64,000 nucleotides of DNA from Prevotella sp. (lineage in GTDB: Bacteria; Bacteroidota; Bacteroidia; Bacteroidales; Bacteroidaceae), in contig JAILEG010000017.1 of assembly GCA_024688365.1 (NCBI GenBank), forward strand, positions 124,001-188,000, in the 5' to 3' direction. Under the pieces are notes generated by a model. It made no database searches. It had not been told where the DNA came from and worked only from the letters and a program-made list of their open reading frames with translations. Shown here piece by piece: positions 9,333-18,390 of the stretch. The first letter of the stretch is position 1, and every line of letters starts with the position of its first letter. A program made the position numbers and the translations under genes.

Positions 9333-9382
9333 TGGTTTTAATTGATTTTTATTTTGTAATGTATCTGGAATCAAACAGCAGG

Positions 9383-10588
9383 TCAGTATGCCTTGATACG
9401 ATACATGAAACCTAACTCAATGCGGTTGGTGTTGTAGTCCTTCAGTCCGCACTGCTCACTGAAGTTGACCTTGCGCCCTACATAGGCAAGGAAGATGCGG
9501 AAGTCCTGGCTCTTCACGGGATAATACTCCACGCTGCCCATGTAGCCATAGCTCTTGCGATAGTCCTTGAAGCGCTCTATCTTAGTGACGCTTGCCGTCT
9601 CATACATACCCTTCAGCATGAGATTCCACTGCGGAGCGAACTGCCAATTGAGTTTTGTGATGAAGGAATTGTAGTGGACATCACTGAACCATGTGTTTCC
9701 CCCTACTCCTCCTACAATGGTAGGAGCCAATTCGCTGGAGGCTATCTTCAGACGGTCGAGCTCATCAAAGGCACCCATATAGTCGAAGTACCATTGCACC
9801 TTCGGCAGATTCAGCTTCTGTCCCAGGACAAGCATCCGACTGTACTTGTGCTTTGCCTCGGTTTGGATGCCCCATGACCAGCGGGTCTGCAACTTGTCAT
9901 TGAGGAAGCTTCCGTTCCAGTTGACGATATAGGTCAGCGCATTCTTCGACGGACGCAACACCCTCGCACTTCCATCACTCTCAACGGCCAAAGAGCCTGC
10001 ACCATACTCGTCAGAAAAACTGTTGTTGCTGGCATCGCTGATCTCAACGGCTATCTCCTGCGTAGGCACGGGCTTGTAACTGGCAACGATACCTGCCATG
10101 AAATTATCCATGTTGTCAACCATGTCAGAATACTGATAGATATACATAGGGTTCTCATCAAACTCAAATCCACCCCATATCTGACACATCTTACCAGCCT
10201 CCAGCTTGAATTTGTCGGAGAACTTATATCCCACCATCATGATGTCGGTGGCCTTGGCGAAGTTGTCCTGGCTCTGAGCGTTGTTGGCCTTGTTGAGCCG
10301 GTGACGCAGACGATAGTAAAGCTTGTCGGTTAGATTTCCCTTAATCTCCAGCCTGAGCTGCTTGTTGGCAAAGCGGGTGCCCCACTCTTTGTCGGCTCCC
10401 TGCTCTACCTGTGCGCTGGCAGCATAGTTGAAGTAGACGTTGAACATGTCGTTATGCTTCTTCAGCTTAGCCACTTCCTCAGCCAGCGACTTGAAGTTGC
10501 CGTCACCAGCACCGTATCCGTGATTGTCCTGTGCGCTCGCTCCTAACGTGAAGGCAAGGAGACAGGAGCATAATATGGTCTTTTTCAT
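9383..10588 (-). CDS. Outer-membrane porin, phosphate-selective porin O/P-like
   Basis: A 401-residue protein with signal peptide (MKKTILCSCLLAFTLGASAQ) and a beta-barrel style sequence of alternating polar and aromatic strands, ending in a terminal strand with RIELGFMYRIKAY. The segment around KFKLEAGKMCQIWGGFEFDENP and YIYQYSDMVDNMDNFMAGI resembles the porin O/P family. It lies between ansB and aspA in one transcription direction, so it plausibly admits asparagine, aspartate or dicarboxylates rather than phosphate; this is inference from position. The leader upstream contains the GCGATGATAAGC-type repeats. Confidence 0.8.
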   Translation of the reverse strand: MKKTILCSCLLAFTLGASAQDNHGYGAGDGNFKSLAEEVAKLKKHNDMFNVYFNYAASAQVEQGADKEWGTRFANKQLRLEIKGNLTDKLYYRLRHRLNKANNAQSQDNFAKATDIMMVGYKFSDKFKLEAGKMCQIWGGFEFDENPMYIYQYSDMVDNMDNFMAGIVASYKPVPTQEIAVEISDASNNSFSDEYGAGSLAVESDGSARVLRPSKNALTYIVNWNGSFLNDKLQTRWSWGIQTEAKHKYSRMLVLGQKLNLPKVQWYFDYMGAFDELDRLKIASSELAPTIVGGVGGNTWFSDVHYNSFITKLNWQFAPQWNLMLKGMYETASVTKIERFKDYRKSYGYMGSVEYYPVKSQDFRIFLAYVGRKVNFSEQCGLKDYNTNRIELGFMYRIKAY

Positions 10589-10636
10589 GTTGTTTTCTTT
10601 TTATGGTTTATGATTAGGGAGAGAGGATGGGAGGGA

Positions 10637-10700
10637 TAGGCGATGATAAGCGATGATAGACGATACTAAACGATGATAGACGACAACAGGTGATAATGAC
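10637..10700. repeat. GCGATGATA short tandem repeat in the porin leader
   Basis: About five degenerate units of roughly 11-14 bases (GCGATGATAA, GCGATGATAGA, CGATACTAAA, CGATGATAGA) lie 50-110 bases upstream of the porin start codon. The same kind of repeat occurs at 15696-15770 and 20455-20490, each time just before a minus-strand gene for an exported protein. Confidence 0.7.
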
Positions 10701-10760
10701 AACGATGCCGCCTTCGGGTATCCCCAATCCCAGCTATCCTTCCCCCGGTAAGGCTGAGGA

Positions 10761-11816
10761 TTAATACTCCTCAAAGTACTGCTGGATCTTCTGCCAGTCC
10801 TTGGTCTTGGTCAGGGCCAGCATCAGAAGGATGCGTGCCTTCTGCGGATTCAGGTTCAGTGAAGCCACGAAATGGTACTTGGCATCGTCCACCTCACCAT
10901 TCAGATTGGTCGGACCATAAGGCACTCGGCTGGAACGGACAATCTGGATGCCACTGTTCTGTGCCTTCAAGGCTACATCGAACACATCCTTATAGAAGTT
11001 TCCATCGCCCACACCGGCAAGGACTATACCATCAAACTTAGCATCAACGAATGACTGCATGGGCAGAGGGGAGCAGTTGGCATAACCATAGACGATCCCC
11101 ACCTTCGGGAGAGCCGTCACATTGTCGACATTGAACTCAGAGGAGAGTCCCTGCCGGGCAACCGGCTTATGGAGAAAATAAGGCTTACCGTTGTAGACAT
11201 AACCCATCTCACCATAGATTCCGCCCTTGAAAGTGGCACAGTCAGTGGTATGGGTCTTGACAAGAGCCTTTGCCTCAAACAGTTCATTGTTCATACATGC
11301 CATGACTCCATGCCCCTTTGAGGATGGATCAACGAGCGTGCAGACACCGTTATAGAGATTGGCAGGACCGTCAGCACTGATGGCCGTAGACGGTCGCATG
11401 GAGCCAACCAGCACCACCGGCTTATCGGAGTGGACGGTCAGCGAGAGGAAGTAAGCCGTCTCCTCCATCGTGTCGGTTCCATGTGTCACCAGCACACCGT
11501 CATAGCCTTCCCTGTTCAGCAGCTCGTTGATGCGCTTGGCCAGCTTCAGCCACACCTCATCATTCATGTCTTGACTGCCTATGTTGACGAGCTGTTCACC
11601 CGACACATCGGCAATCTCCTTCATCTGCGGAACGGCATCAATCAGCGTCTGTATGCCCACCTGTCCCGCACCATAAGCCGAGCTGGTGGCTGATGCTGAT
11701 ACTCCGGCTATGGTTCCGCCGGTTGCGATAATGCGAATCTTTGGTTTCTGTGCCAACACGACAGTTGACATTACCAATGCCAGGACTGTCAGAAAAGTGA
11801 TTTTTAAGGTTCTCAT
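10761..11816 (-). CDS. ansB: L-asparaginase, type II (exported)
   Basis: Hydrolyses L-asparagine to aspartate and ammonia. A signal peptide (residues 1-22, ending VLAQ) places it in the periplasm. The first signature IIATGGTIAG (catalytic Thr35) and second signature VLVTHGTDTMEETAYFL (Thr-Asp pair) are intact, and the conserved Lys/Ser region SMRPSTAISADGP follows. At 351 residues it has normal length. It sits between dcuB and the porin, so its aspartate can be taken up and deaminated by AspA. Confidence 0.94.
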   Translation of the reverse strand: MRTLKITFLTVLALVMSTVVLAQKPKIRIIATGGTIAGVSASATSSAYGAGQVGIQTLIDAVPQMKEIADVSGEQLVNIGSQDMNDEVWLKLAKRINELLNREGYDGVLVTHGTDTMEETAYFLSLTVHSDKPVVLVGSMRPSTAISADGPANLYNGVCTLVDPSSKGHGVMACMNNELFEAKALVKTHTTDCATFKGGIYGEMGYVYNGKPYFLHKPVARQGLSSEFNVDNVTALPKVGIVYGYANCSPLPMQSFVDAKFDGIVLAGVGDGNFYKDVFDVALKAQNSGIQIVRSSRVPYGPTNLNGEVDDAKYHFVASLNLNPQKARILLMLALTKTKDWQKIQQYFEEY

Positions 11817-11835
11817 AAGATTTGGTTTTTATAAG

Positions 11836-13155
11836 TTAGAGAAATTGTATCACCAGTACGCCAAGGGCGATGGAGACGATTGTCGTAATGAAGCCGGGCA
11901 GCTGGAAGCTGTGGTTGATAACATACTTGCCGACATGAGTGGTCCCCGTTCGGTCAAAGTCGAGCGCAGCCACCTCAGTCGGGTAATTGGGAAGGAAGAA
12001 GTAGCCGTTGCAGGCAGGAAACATGGCGATGAGCAGGAGCGGATTGATGCCCAGGGCTATGCCTACCGGATAGAGTGTAGTCACCGTGGCAGCCTGCGAG
12101 AAGAGCATAATGCTCAGCAGGAAGAGCGCAACGGCAAAGAGAATAGGGGCTGACGTGATCATAGATGACAGGGCTGCATCCAGCACTTTCTCGTTACCCA
12201 TATAGAACGTGTTGCCCATCCAGGCGATTCCGAAGATGGCGACAACCGCATTCATGCCTGCCTTGAAGATATTGCCGTTGACGGCATCACCCACGTTGGC
12301 TTTGCCTACAAGCAGAATCAGTGCTGCGTCTGACATCATTATCATCTCAATGGTCTGGCTCATGGACACACCCTTGGGGCGCAACTCTGGCAGGAAACCA
12401 AAGAGAATGACCAAGGCTACTCCGAAAAGAAATGCCCATACTGAACGTCTGGCAGCCGGATTCACCTCAGTCTCAGCCACAGAGACACTCCTGCAATCTT
12501 CCTCCGGATTGATGATACCCGCAGCCACACGCCGCCTGTACTCGGGATCGTCCTCCAGTTCTTTGCCCACATGGTTTTGAATGAAGGCGGCTACAAGGAT
12601 TGACACGAAAGCCGTCGGCACGCAAACCAGCAATACCGTACCCAGCTCGATGCCCTTCGCCCCCAGGAGATCCTGGCTGATGAGAGCTGCTGTGGCCGCA
12701 CTGACCGGACTGCACGTGATGCCGAGCGAGGCTGCTATCACGCTAAGACTCATCGGCCGCTCGGGACGGATCTTGTTTGCCTGCGCAATCTCAGAGATTA
12801 TCGGCAACAAGGAGTAAGACGTGTGCGCCGTTCCTGCCACCACGCAGAAGAGCCAGCAGGTGATAGGACCAAAGTAAGTGATGTGGTCAGGATGTTTTCG
12901 GAGAAATTTGGCTGCTACGCCTACAAGGTATTCCAGCCCCCCAGATGCCTGCAATGCCGATGCCGCCGTGATGACAGCAACGATAATCATCATGACATCA
13001 ATCGGTGCTGTGCCTGGAGCCAGCCCAAAAACATAGACAAGGACAAAGACACCTATCATGCCATAGATACCAAGCCCGATTCCTCCCACTCGGGCACCGA
13101 TGAAGATGAGTGCCAGGACTATAAGCAGTTCAAGAATTACTAAGGTCGTCACCAT
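11836..13155 (-). CDS. dcuB: Anaerobic C4-dicarboxylate transporter, DcuA/DcuB family
   Basis: A 439-residue polytopic inner-membrane protein with about ten to twelve hydrophobic segments. The characteristic block AGTAHTSYSLLPIISEIAQ and the following RPERPMSLSVIAASLGITCSPVSAA match Dcu carriers, which exchange aspartate, fumarate, malate and succinate under anaerobic conditions. It is first in the dcuB-ansB-porin-aspA run, 19 bases from ansB. A TACTTTTG -7 box lies 37 bases upstream. Whether it is DcuA- or DcuB-like in specificity cannot be told from sequence alone. Confidence 0.9.
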   Translation of the reverse strand: MVTTLVILELLIVLALIFIGARVGGIGLGIYGMIGVFVLVYVFGLAPGTAPIDVMMIIVAVITAASALQASGGLEYLVGVAAKFLRKHPDHITYFGPITCWLFCVVAGTAHTSYSLLPIISEIAQANKIRPERPMSLSVIAASLGITCSPVSAATAALISQDLLGAKGIELGTVLLVCVPTAFVSILVAAFIQNHVGKELEDDPEYRRRVAAGIINPEEDCRSVSVAETEVNPAARRSVWAFLFGVALVILFGFLPELRPKGVSMSQTIEMIMMSDAALILLVGKANVGDAVNGNIFKAGMNAVVAIFGIAWMGNTFYMGNEKVLDAALSSMITSAPILFAVALFLLSIMLFSQAATVTTLYPVGIALGINPLLLIAMFPACNGYFFLPNYPTEVAALDFDRTGTTHVGKYVINHSFQLPGFITTIVSIALGVLVIQFL

Positions 13156-13192
13156 ATTACGGAAGATTGTTTTTGTTATTCGGTTACATTCA

Positions 13193-13200
13193 CAAAAGTA
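13193..13200 (-). promoter_or_regulatory. -7 element before dcuB
   Basis: TACTTTTG on the minus strand, 37 bases from the dcuB ATG. The trinucleotide 20 bases further upstream is GTG instead of TTG, so the -33 element is weak, which may mean activator dependence. Confidence 0.6.
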
Positions 13201-13472
13201 GGAAAAATATTAATTGGTTGCACGAATTTGACGGGCAAAGTTCTTAATATTAATATTCTTTAACTTCATATTGACAATTATCTGTGAATATATCCAAGAA
13301 TAATCCATTCTCATCTTACATAAAGACAGATACCAGGACTTCATTAACCGACAAGGAAATATCCATTCCCATTATTGGAGAACGGGACAGGAAACAGACA
13401 ACATCTTCAAACAAACGCAGATAAAAAGGACAAATTATTATTAAAAACGCAGTGGACTTCAGAAATAATCAC

Positions 13473-13480
13473 TACTTTTG
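13473..13480 (+). promoter_or_regulatory. -7 element very close to the DUF4294 start
   Basis: TACTTTTG ends 8 bases before the ATG at 13489. If used, it would give a nearly leaderless transcript. No TTG is found at the -33 position. Confidence 0.5.
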
Positions 13481-13488
13481 CCAGCGTT

Positions 13489-14124
13489 ATGAGGAAACGC
13501 ATGCTTTTCATTGTATGGTTGCTGCTGGGCATTGCATCGGGAGCAACCGCACAAGACCATATCAACCCCGAGGACCGTGTGGTGGATATGGACTCGCCCA
13601 CATTCGTCCCAATGGTCCACATAGGAAAGGCAAAGGTGGGCAAAGACAGTATTCAATATGTCCGCACAAGCAATGTGTATGTTTTTCCACCAATGGAATT
13701 CAAGAGCAAATCGCAGCAGAATGCATATTATCGCTTGGTCTACAACATAAAGAAAGTGCTTCCTGTGGCGAAGGAATGTCAACAGATCATCCTTGAAACA
13801 GGAGCCTATCTGGAGACCATTCCATCAAAGAAGGAACGGGCTGAACACATGAAGCGAGTGGAGAAGGACATCTGGAACACCTACAAGCCCCGCATGAAGA
13901 AGCTGACTTTCTCACAAGGCAAGTTGCTCATCAAGCTCATTGACCGCGAGTGTAACTCCACCTCCTACGAGCTGGTACAGGCTTTTCTCGGACCTGTCCG
14001 CGCCGGTTTCTACCAGGCTTTTGCCTGGGCATTCGGCAGCAGCCTGAAGAAACGGTATGACCCACAAGGAGCTGACCGCCTGGTGGAAAGGATCGTACTA
14101 CAGGTGGAAGCTGGGCAACTGTAA
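13489..14124 (+). CDS. DUF4294 family exported protein
   Basis: A 211-residue protein with a signal peptide (MRKRMLFIVWLLLGIASGATAQ) and the family pattern YVFPPMEFKSKSQQNAYYRLVYNIKKVLPVAKE at about 58-90, then ETGAYLETIPSKKER and the Arg/Lys-rich LIKLIDRECNSTSYELV. Function is unknown; it is periplasmic or envelope-associated by its signal. A longer reading from 13375 would place 38 unrelated residues before the signal peptide, so I start at 13489. Single gene, followed by a GC-rich repeat interval. Confidence 0.82.
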   Translation: MRKRMLFIVWLLLGIASGATAQDHINPEDRVVDMDSPTFVPMVHIGKAKVGKDSIQYVRTSNVYVFPPMEFKSKSQQNAYYRLVYNIKKVLPVAKECQQIILETGAYLETIPSKKERAEHMKRVEKDIWNTYKPRMKKLTFSQGKLLIKLIDRECNSTSYELVQAFLGPVRAGFYQAFAWAFGSSLKKRYDPQGADRLVERIVLQVEAGQL

Positions 14125-14141
14125 GAAACACACACACTGAA

Positions 14142-14652
14142 GCCCACCCCCTGCCCCTCCCGAGGGAAGGGAGATTTAGATATAAGGTGGGAATGGAGAT
14201 GGGGCTGTAGTGAGATTAAGATGAATTGAGACTGATGGGAGTGGGAACTAAAATCAATGGGCACAATATAAACTACAACCTGAAGAGGCGGAGGTCAACA
14301 AAAGCAAAAGGAACAGACACATCATCCCCATTGCCCGCATTGAGCAATGGGGATAATGTTATACATCACTGGAAGTCCAAGACACGAAGAACGCACTCTT
14401 CTGTCACTGTGCCTGTCTTTATAAAGTCATAATTCTCCCAAAAGCTTTTATCGGGCTTTAGCGGTCTCTTTTGTCTGACTTTCGGGATTCGCCTCAGCCT
14501 AACTGTCCGGACTCGTCTCAGCCTAACTGTCAACGGTCAGGATTCTATTCTTTATTGCAAAGTCAGGATTATACAATCCCATTCTCCTCTTTACGGCAGA
14601 TTAACCTATCCCGCCAGGCACACCCCTCCCTTGGAAGGGGCTGGGGGCGGGC
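14142..14652. repeat. GC-rich inverted repeat pair bracketing a 450-bp spacer
   Basis: Left arm 14142-14170 (GCCCACCCCCTGCCCCTCCC plus GAGGGAAGG) and right arm 14625-14652 are imperfect reverse complements of one another. The right arm touches the stop codon of the M28 gene. Between the arms I see no gene, but two smaller structures: an 11-bp stem ATCCCCATTGC / GCAATGGGGAT at 14324-14354, and a 24-base tandem duplication at 14485-14532. This covers the gene-free stretch 14125-14651. Confidence 0.6.
14485..14532. repeat. 24-base direct tandem duplication
   Basis: Units 14485-14508 and 14509-14532 share the core CTCAGCCTAACTGTC and differ at four of 24 positions. No coding frame crosses it. 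Confidence 0.75.
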
Positions 14653-15671
14653 TAACTATACAGCACCTGTATGACCGTCTGCCCCACGGCCTGCAGCGTG
14701 TTCCGGTCAATATGCTCCATCGTGTCATTGACAGTGTGCCACGTAGGTCCAAATGAACTCTGCTGACAATCGGGATAATACGGGATGATGTCAACGGTCG
14801 GGATACCGCCATTCTGATTCACCGGCACATGGTCATCAGTCACCATGCCTCCCGTGGCATCAGGGAAGTAAGCCCCGAATCCGGCTGTCTTGGCCGCATC
14901 CCAGACACGGTTGACGATATCAGGTGCGAACTGCAGCGACATTCCCTCACGATAGAACTGTGCCCCTTCACCCCCTACCATATCAAGCAGGATGCCGAAC
15001 TCTGGCTTTACTGTACCGTTCAGGTTCTGAGAATAATACTGCGCGCCAAGTGCCCACGAGTCACCTGTGTCCTGATAGCCAGTCTCCCATTGTGGAAGTC
15101 CCCAGTCCTCAGCATCAAAGCAGACGAAGTCTACACCCACGGAAAGCTTCTTGTCAGCCTGCAGCTGACGGGCTATCTCAAGCATGACAGCCACACCACT
15201 GGCACCATCATTGGCAGCCATGACTGGTTTCCGGTGATTGCTGGAATCAGGATCGTTGTCAGCCCAGGGGCGACTGTCCCAGTGGGCGCAGACCAGTATG
15301 CGCTTCTTTGCCTCCGGATTGAACCGGGCAATGATATTGGTCGATTTCAGTACAGTGCCGTCATAGCCTTTCAGATCGGCTTTCTGCTCCTGCACCTCAC
15401 AGCCGTACTGGCGGAACTTCCCCGCAATCCACTTGCCGCACTGGTCATGTGCTGTGGAGTTCATCGTGCGGGGGCCGAACTGGCACTGCGCCGCGGTGAA
15501 GGCATAGGCAGAGTCAGCATTAAACTTAGGGCCTGACGGCTTTGCCGCTGCCACCGTGTCACTATCGGCAGCACCGCTGCCGTTGCTTGCTTTACCCTTG
15601 CAGCTGTAGGCAGCAGTTGCCAGGGAGGCTGCCAGCAGGCAGCCAAGGAAGATTCTTATTTTAGCTTTCAT
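14652..15671 (-). CDS. M28 family lipoprotein, glutaminyl-peptide cyclotransferase-like
   Basis: A 339-residue exported zinc hydrolase. A lipobox (AAYSC, Cys24) is followed by a Ser/Gly-rich linker and then the M28 core. Likely metal ligands and catalytic residues are His130 and Asp132 (AHWDSRPWAD), Asp155 (NDGASG), Glu188 (DAED) and His312 (TWHTVNDTMEHID). The AHWDSR and WHTVNDT blocks are those of bacterial glutaminyl cyclases, which form N-terminal pyroglutamate on periplasmic proteins, an activity known to be important in T9SS-bearing Bacteroidetes. An aminopeptidase role is the alternative. The leader carries GATAAG-type repeats. Confidence 0.85.
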   Translation of the reverse strand: MKAKIRIFLGCLLAASLATAAYSCKGKASNGSGAADSDTVAAAKPSGPKFNADSAYAFTAAQCQFGPRTMNSTAHDQCGKWIAGKFRQYGCEVQEQKADLKGYDGTVLKSTNIIARFNPEAKKRILVCAHWDSRPWADNDPDSSNHRKPVMAANDGASGVAVMLEIARQLQADKKLSVGVDFVCFDAEDWGLPQWETGYQDTGDSWALGAQYYSQNLNGTVKPEFGILLDMVGGEGAQFYREGMSLQFAPDIVNRVWDAAKTAGFGAYFPDATGGMVTDDHVPVNQNGGIPTVDIIPYYPDCQQSSFGPTWHTVNDTMEHIDRNTLQAVGQTVIQVLYS

Positions 15672-15695
15672 TATTTCTTTTGTTAAGGATTACAG

Positions 15696-15770
15696 GTAAG
15701 GATAATGGGTGCTGATAAGCGACGAGAAGTAATGATAAGTGACAGTGACCTATGATAAGCGGTGACAAAT
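15696..15770. repeat. GATAAGCGACGA-type short repeats upstream of the M28 gene
   Basis: Loose repeats of (G)TGATAAG(C/T)G-A-C-(A)-G units fill the 100 bases before the M28 start codon. They are related to the repeats at 10637-10700 and 20455-20490. Confidence 0.55.
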
Positions 15771-15788
15771 CACATCTGGCCACACCCC

Positions 15789-17651
15789 TTATTTTCTCAC
15801 GCTCTGCACCTGCGCCATGACACGCAGCCAGTTGCCACCCCATATCCTCTCAATGTCACGTTCGTTGTACTTACGGCGGAGAAGGTGAAGGGTGAAATTG
15901 ATCATCTCACTGGCATCAGCCATTCCCCGTACCGTACCGTCACCATCGAAGTCAGTACCGACACCCACATGGTCAATGCCCATGACATTAATGGCATGCT
16001 CCAGGTGGGCAATGGCATCCATGACTGTTGCCTCCCCCTCCTTGCGGAGGAAGCCGTGGTAAAGGGTTATATGTGCCACACCGCCCTTCCGTGCCAACGC
16101 ACGCATCTGGTCGTCAGTGAGATTACGTGGGACATCACAGAGGGCCTTGCTGTTGGAATGGCTGCAGACGATGGGCTGGCTGCTGATGTCAAGCGCATCA
16201 TAAAAGCTCTTCTCACCGCCGTGGCTCAAGTCCACCATGATGCCATTGCGGTTCATCTCCTTGATGACCTCAGCACCGAACTTGCTGACTCCTCCGTGCA
16301 TGTTGCTGCCCCGGGCAGAGTCACAGATGTCATTGTCACCATTGTGGCACAACGTTATATAGACCACACCACGCTGTGCGAAGTGCTTCACGTTCTCCAG
16401 TTTATGCTCCAGCGCCAGACCATTCTCTATGGCGAACATGATGCTCTTACGTCCCTTGCGCTTGTCCTCATAGAGGTCAGATGGTGTGCGGGCAATACTG
16501 ATGTAACGCTGGTTCTGCTTGACAATAGCCTCTATCTTGTCAAAGACAAGGTCGGCATAGACCGCCGGAGAGAGGTGGTCAAGCGTCTCCGTGAGGTCAG
16601 GGTTAAAGCGTTTCAGCCCTGCAATGTCAATCTTTGACGAGAAAGTCTCACCAATCTTCGGCTGTGGCAGATAGGCTGCCATCGTCACGGCATCCTGCCT
16701 GCCCTCGGTCATCTTGTGGAGGTCGTAGAGGATGCGCGGGTCACGCTGGTCAAAACGGACACCCTGCGGGAAGAACATCGGTGTGTCGCAATGCGTATCA
16801 AGCGTGAGGACACGCTGGTGGAGCTGCTTGGCTATGTAGAAGTTATTGGCCTGTGTGACCAGCCAGCTGAACAGTTTGCCACCTTCCGCCCCCAGCCATT
16901 CCGGATGCCATTGCACACCCATGACGGGCTTGAACTCCGAACTCTCAATGGCCTCTATGACACCATCAGCCGACTGCGCCGTGACCCGGAACCGCTTGCC
17001 CGAACTCTTCACAGCCTGATGATGGAAGGAGTTGACAAGGATACGGTCATCCTTGTACAAGGCATGCAGCACCGAACCCTTGCTGAGCATCACGCCATGC
17101 GTAGGCTCACTGCGGTCAGCATCCTGTGAGTGCTTCAGCTTTGCAGCATGGAAGGTGGTGATGGTCCTGTCCTTGCTGAGCTTCTTCTCAACCATAGACT
17201 CCATACGGATATAATCCTCATAGATATCCTGCTGCACGCTGCCCCCTAAGGCAACGGCAAGTGTCTGTATGCCACGGCAGATGCCCAGGATAGGCAGCTG
17301 GCGGTTGAATGCCAACTGTGTCAGCATCAGCTCGGGCAGGTCGCGCTCGGCATTGATGCCATGCAGGCGGGGCGATGGCTCTTCTCCCGCCCACAGTGGA
17401 TTGATGTCGGCACCTCCTGTGAGGAGTAAGCCGTCAAGATGGTCGAGCGTGTTGACAAGCACCTCCTTGTCGGCTACAGGCGGCAGAAGGACTGGTGTTC
17501 CGCCAGCCTTGACAATCTGCTTGTAGTACACATCTCTCAAAGTAGCATCACCTTCCGTGAAGTTCGTGGTGATTCCGATGACAGGCTGACGCTTTGCCTC
17601 AGGATAAGCCGCATACACCTCGTTCAGATGCGACTGTAGATCATATTTCAT
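15789..17651 (-). CDS. Fusion: class I glutamine amidotransferase-like hydrolase + M19 membrane dipeptidase
   Basis: A 620-residue two-domain protein without signal peptide. Residues about 20-275 are a C26/PuuD-like gamma-glutamyl hydrolase with nucleophile Cys125 (GICRGIQT) and the His249/Glu251 pair (WHPEW). Residues about 278-620 are a renal-dipeptidase (M19) domain with metal ligands His287/Asp289 (THCDTP), Glu409, His477 (DLSHGG), His498 (CSHSN) and the GTDFDG motif near 565. Both active sites look complete. Together they could strip gamma-glutamyl groups and cleave the resulting dipeptides in the cytoplasm. The lrp-like gene lies 40 bases upstream on the same strand. Confidence 0.9.
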   Translation of the reverse strand: MKYDLQSHLNEVYAAYPEAKRQPVIGITTNFTEGDATLRDVYYKQIVKAGGTPVLLPPVADKEVLVNTLDHLDGLLLTGGADINPLWAGEEPSPRLHGINAERDLPELMLTQLAFNRQLPILGICRGIQTLAVALGGSVQQDIYEDYIRMESMVEKKLSKDRTITTFHAAKLKHSQDADRSEPTHGVMLSKGSVLHALYKDDRILVNSFHHQAVKSSGKRFRVTAQSADGVIEAIESSEFKPVMGVQWHPEWLGAEGGKLFSWLVTQANNFYIAKQLHQRVLTLDTHCDTPMFFPQGVRFDQRDPRILYDLHKMTEGRQDAVTMAAYLPQPKIGETFSSKIDIAGLKRFNPDLTETLDHLSPAVYADLVFDKIEAIVKQNQRYISIARTPSDLYEDKRKGRKSIMFAIENGLALEHKLENVKHFAQRGVVYITLCHNGDNDICDSARGSNMHGGVSKFGAEVIKEMNRNGIMVDLSHGGEKSFYDALDISSQPIVCSHSNSKALCDVPRNLTDDQMRALARKGGVAHITLYHGFLRKEGEATVMDAIAHLEHAINVMGIDHVGVGTDFDGDGTVRGMADASEMINFTLHLLRRKYNERDIERIWGGNWLRVMAQVQSVRK

Positions 17652-17691
17652 TCTGCTTCTTCTTGAATGATGGGATTGTTCGTTTCAGACG

Positions 17692-18165
17692 CTATTTGCA
17701 TGATGCCTCCTCGGCAATGGGAATCTCACGCTTGATGCTCTGCTCCAGCGAGATAAGTGTCTCAGTGGACACGACACCTGGGATTCCCTGCATCTGATTG
17801 TTCAGCAAATCCATCAGCTGCTCATTATCCTTGGCATAGAGCTTCACCAGCATGGTGTAAGGTCCTGTTGTGAAATGACACTCCACAATCTCGGGAATGG
17901 CACTCAGCCGCTCAACGACCTTCTTGTACATTGACCCGCGCTCAAGATTCAGTCCTACGTATGTACAGGTGCTGTAGCCCAAGCTCTTGGGGTTGACATC
18001 GAAACCACTGCCGGTAATGACCCCATTCTCCACCAAATGCTGCACACGCTGATGGATGGCCGCACGTGACACGCCACACTGGGCAGCAACATCCTTGAAG
18101 GGCATACGGGCATTCTGCGACAGGATGCCCAGAATCTTCTTGTCTAATCTGTCTATCTTTTCCAT
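17692..18165 (-). CDS. Lrp/AsnC family transcriptional regulator
   Basis: A 157-residue protein. The N-terminal winged helix (LDKKILGILSQNARMPFKDVAAQCGVSRAAIHQRV at about 7-41) is followed by a RAM-type ligand-binding domain ending in ETLISLEQSIKREIPI. Such proteins respond to amino acids. It sits directly upstream of the amidotransferase/dipeptidase gene on the same strand with its own consensus promoter, so it probably controls that gene in response to an amino acid or dipeptide; this is inference. Confidence 0.92.
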   Translation of the reverse strand: MEKIDRLDKKILGILSQNARMPFKDVAAQCGVSRAAIHQRVQHLVENGVITGSGFDVNPKSLGYSTCTYVGLNLERGSMYKKVVERLSAIPEIVECHFTTGPYTMLVKLYAKDNEQLMDLLNNQMQGIPGVVSTETLISLEQSIKREIPIAEEASCK

Positions 18166-18222
18166 TTCTTATAGTTGATGTTTGTAGTCTTTGCCAAGCC
18201 AACGGACTTAGCAGATAGCAAG

Positions 18223-18253
18223 CAAAAGTAGGCAATTAATATGAAACAAGCAA
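18223..18253 (-). promoter_or_regulatory. Promoter of the lrp-like gene
   Basis: Minus strand: TTG (18253-18251), 20-base spacer, TACTTTTG (18230-18223), 57 bases before the start codon. Full consensus match. Confidence 0.85.
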
Positions 18254-18266
18254 CAAAATGATATAA

Positions 18267-18291
18267 AAAATGCGCCATAAAGGCGCATTTT
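18267..18291 (-). terminator. Rho-independent terminator after the first FKBP gene
   Basis: Ten-base stem AAAATGCGCC / GGCGCATTTT with a 5-base loop, followed on the minus strand by a T-rich run. It ends transcription of the FKBP gene at 18391 before the divergently spaced lrp promoter. Confidence 0.85.
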
Positions 18292-18390
18292 GTTTTCTTT
18301 TGGTCTGTCACCTGGTGGTTTCTCGGACATAAACAGGCCCGCATGAGCAAAATATTCCGATATCTATCCTGTGCAGAACGGCTGCCTCCA

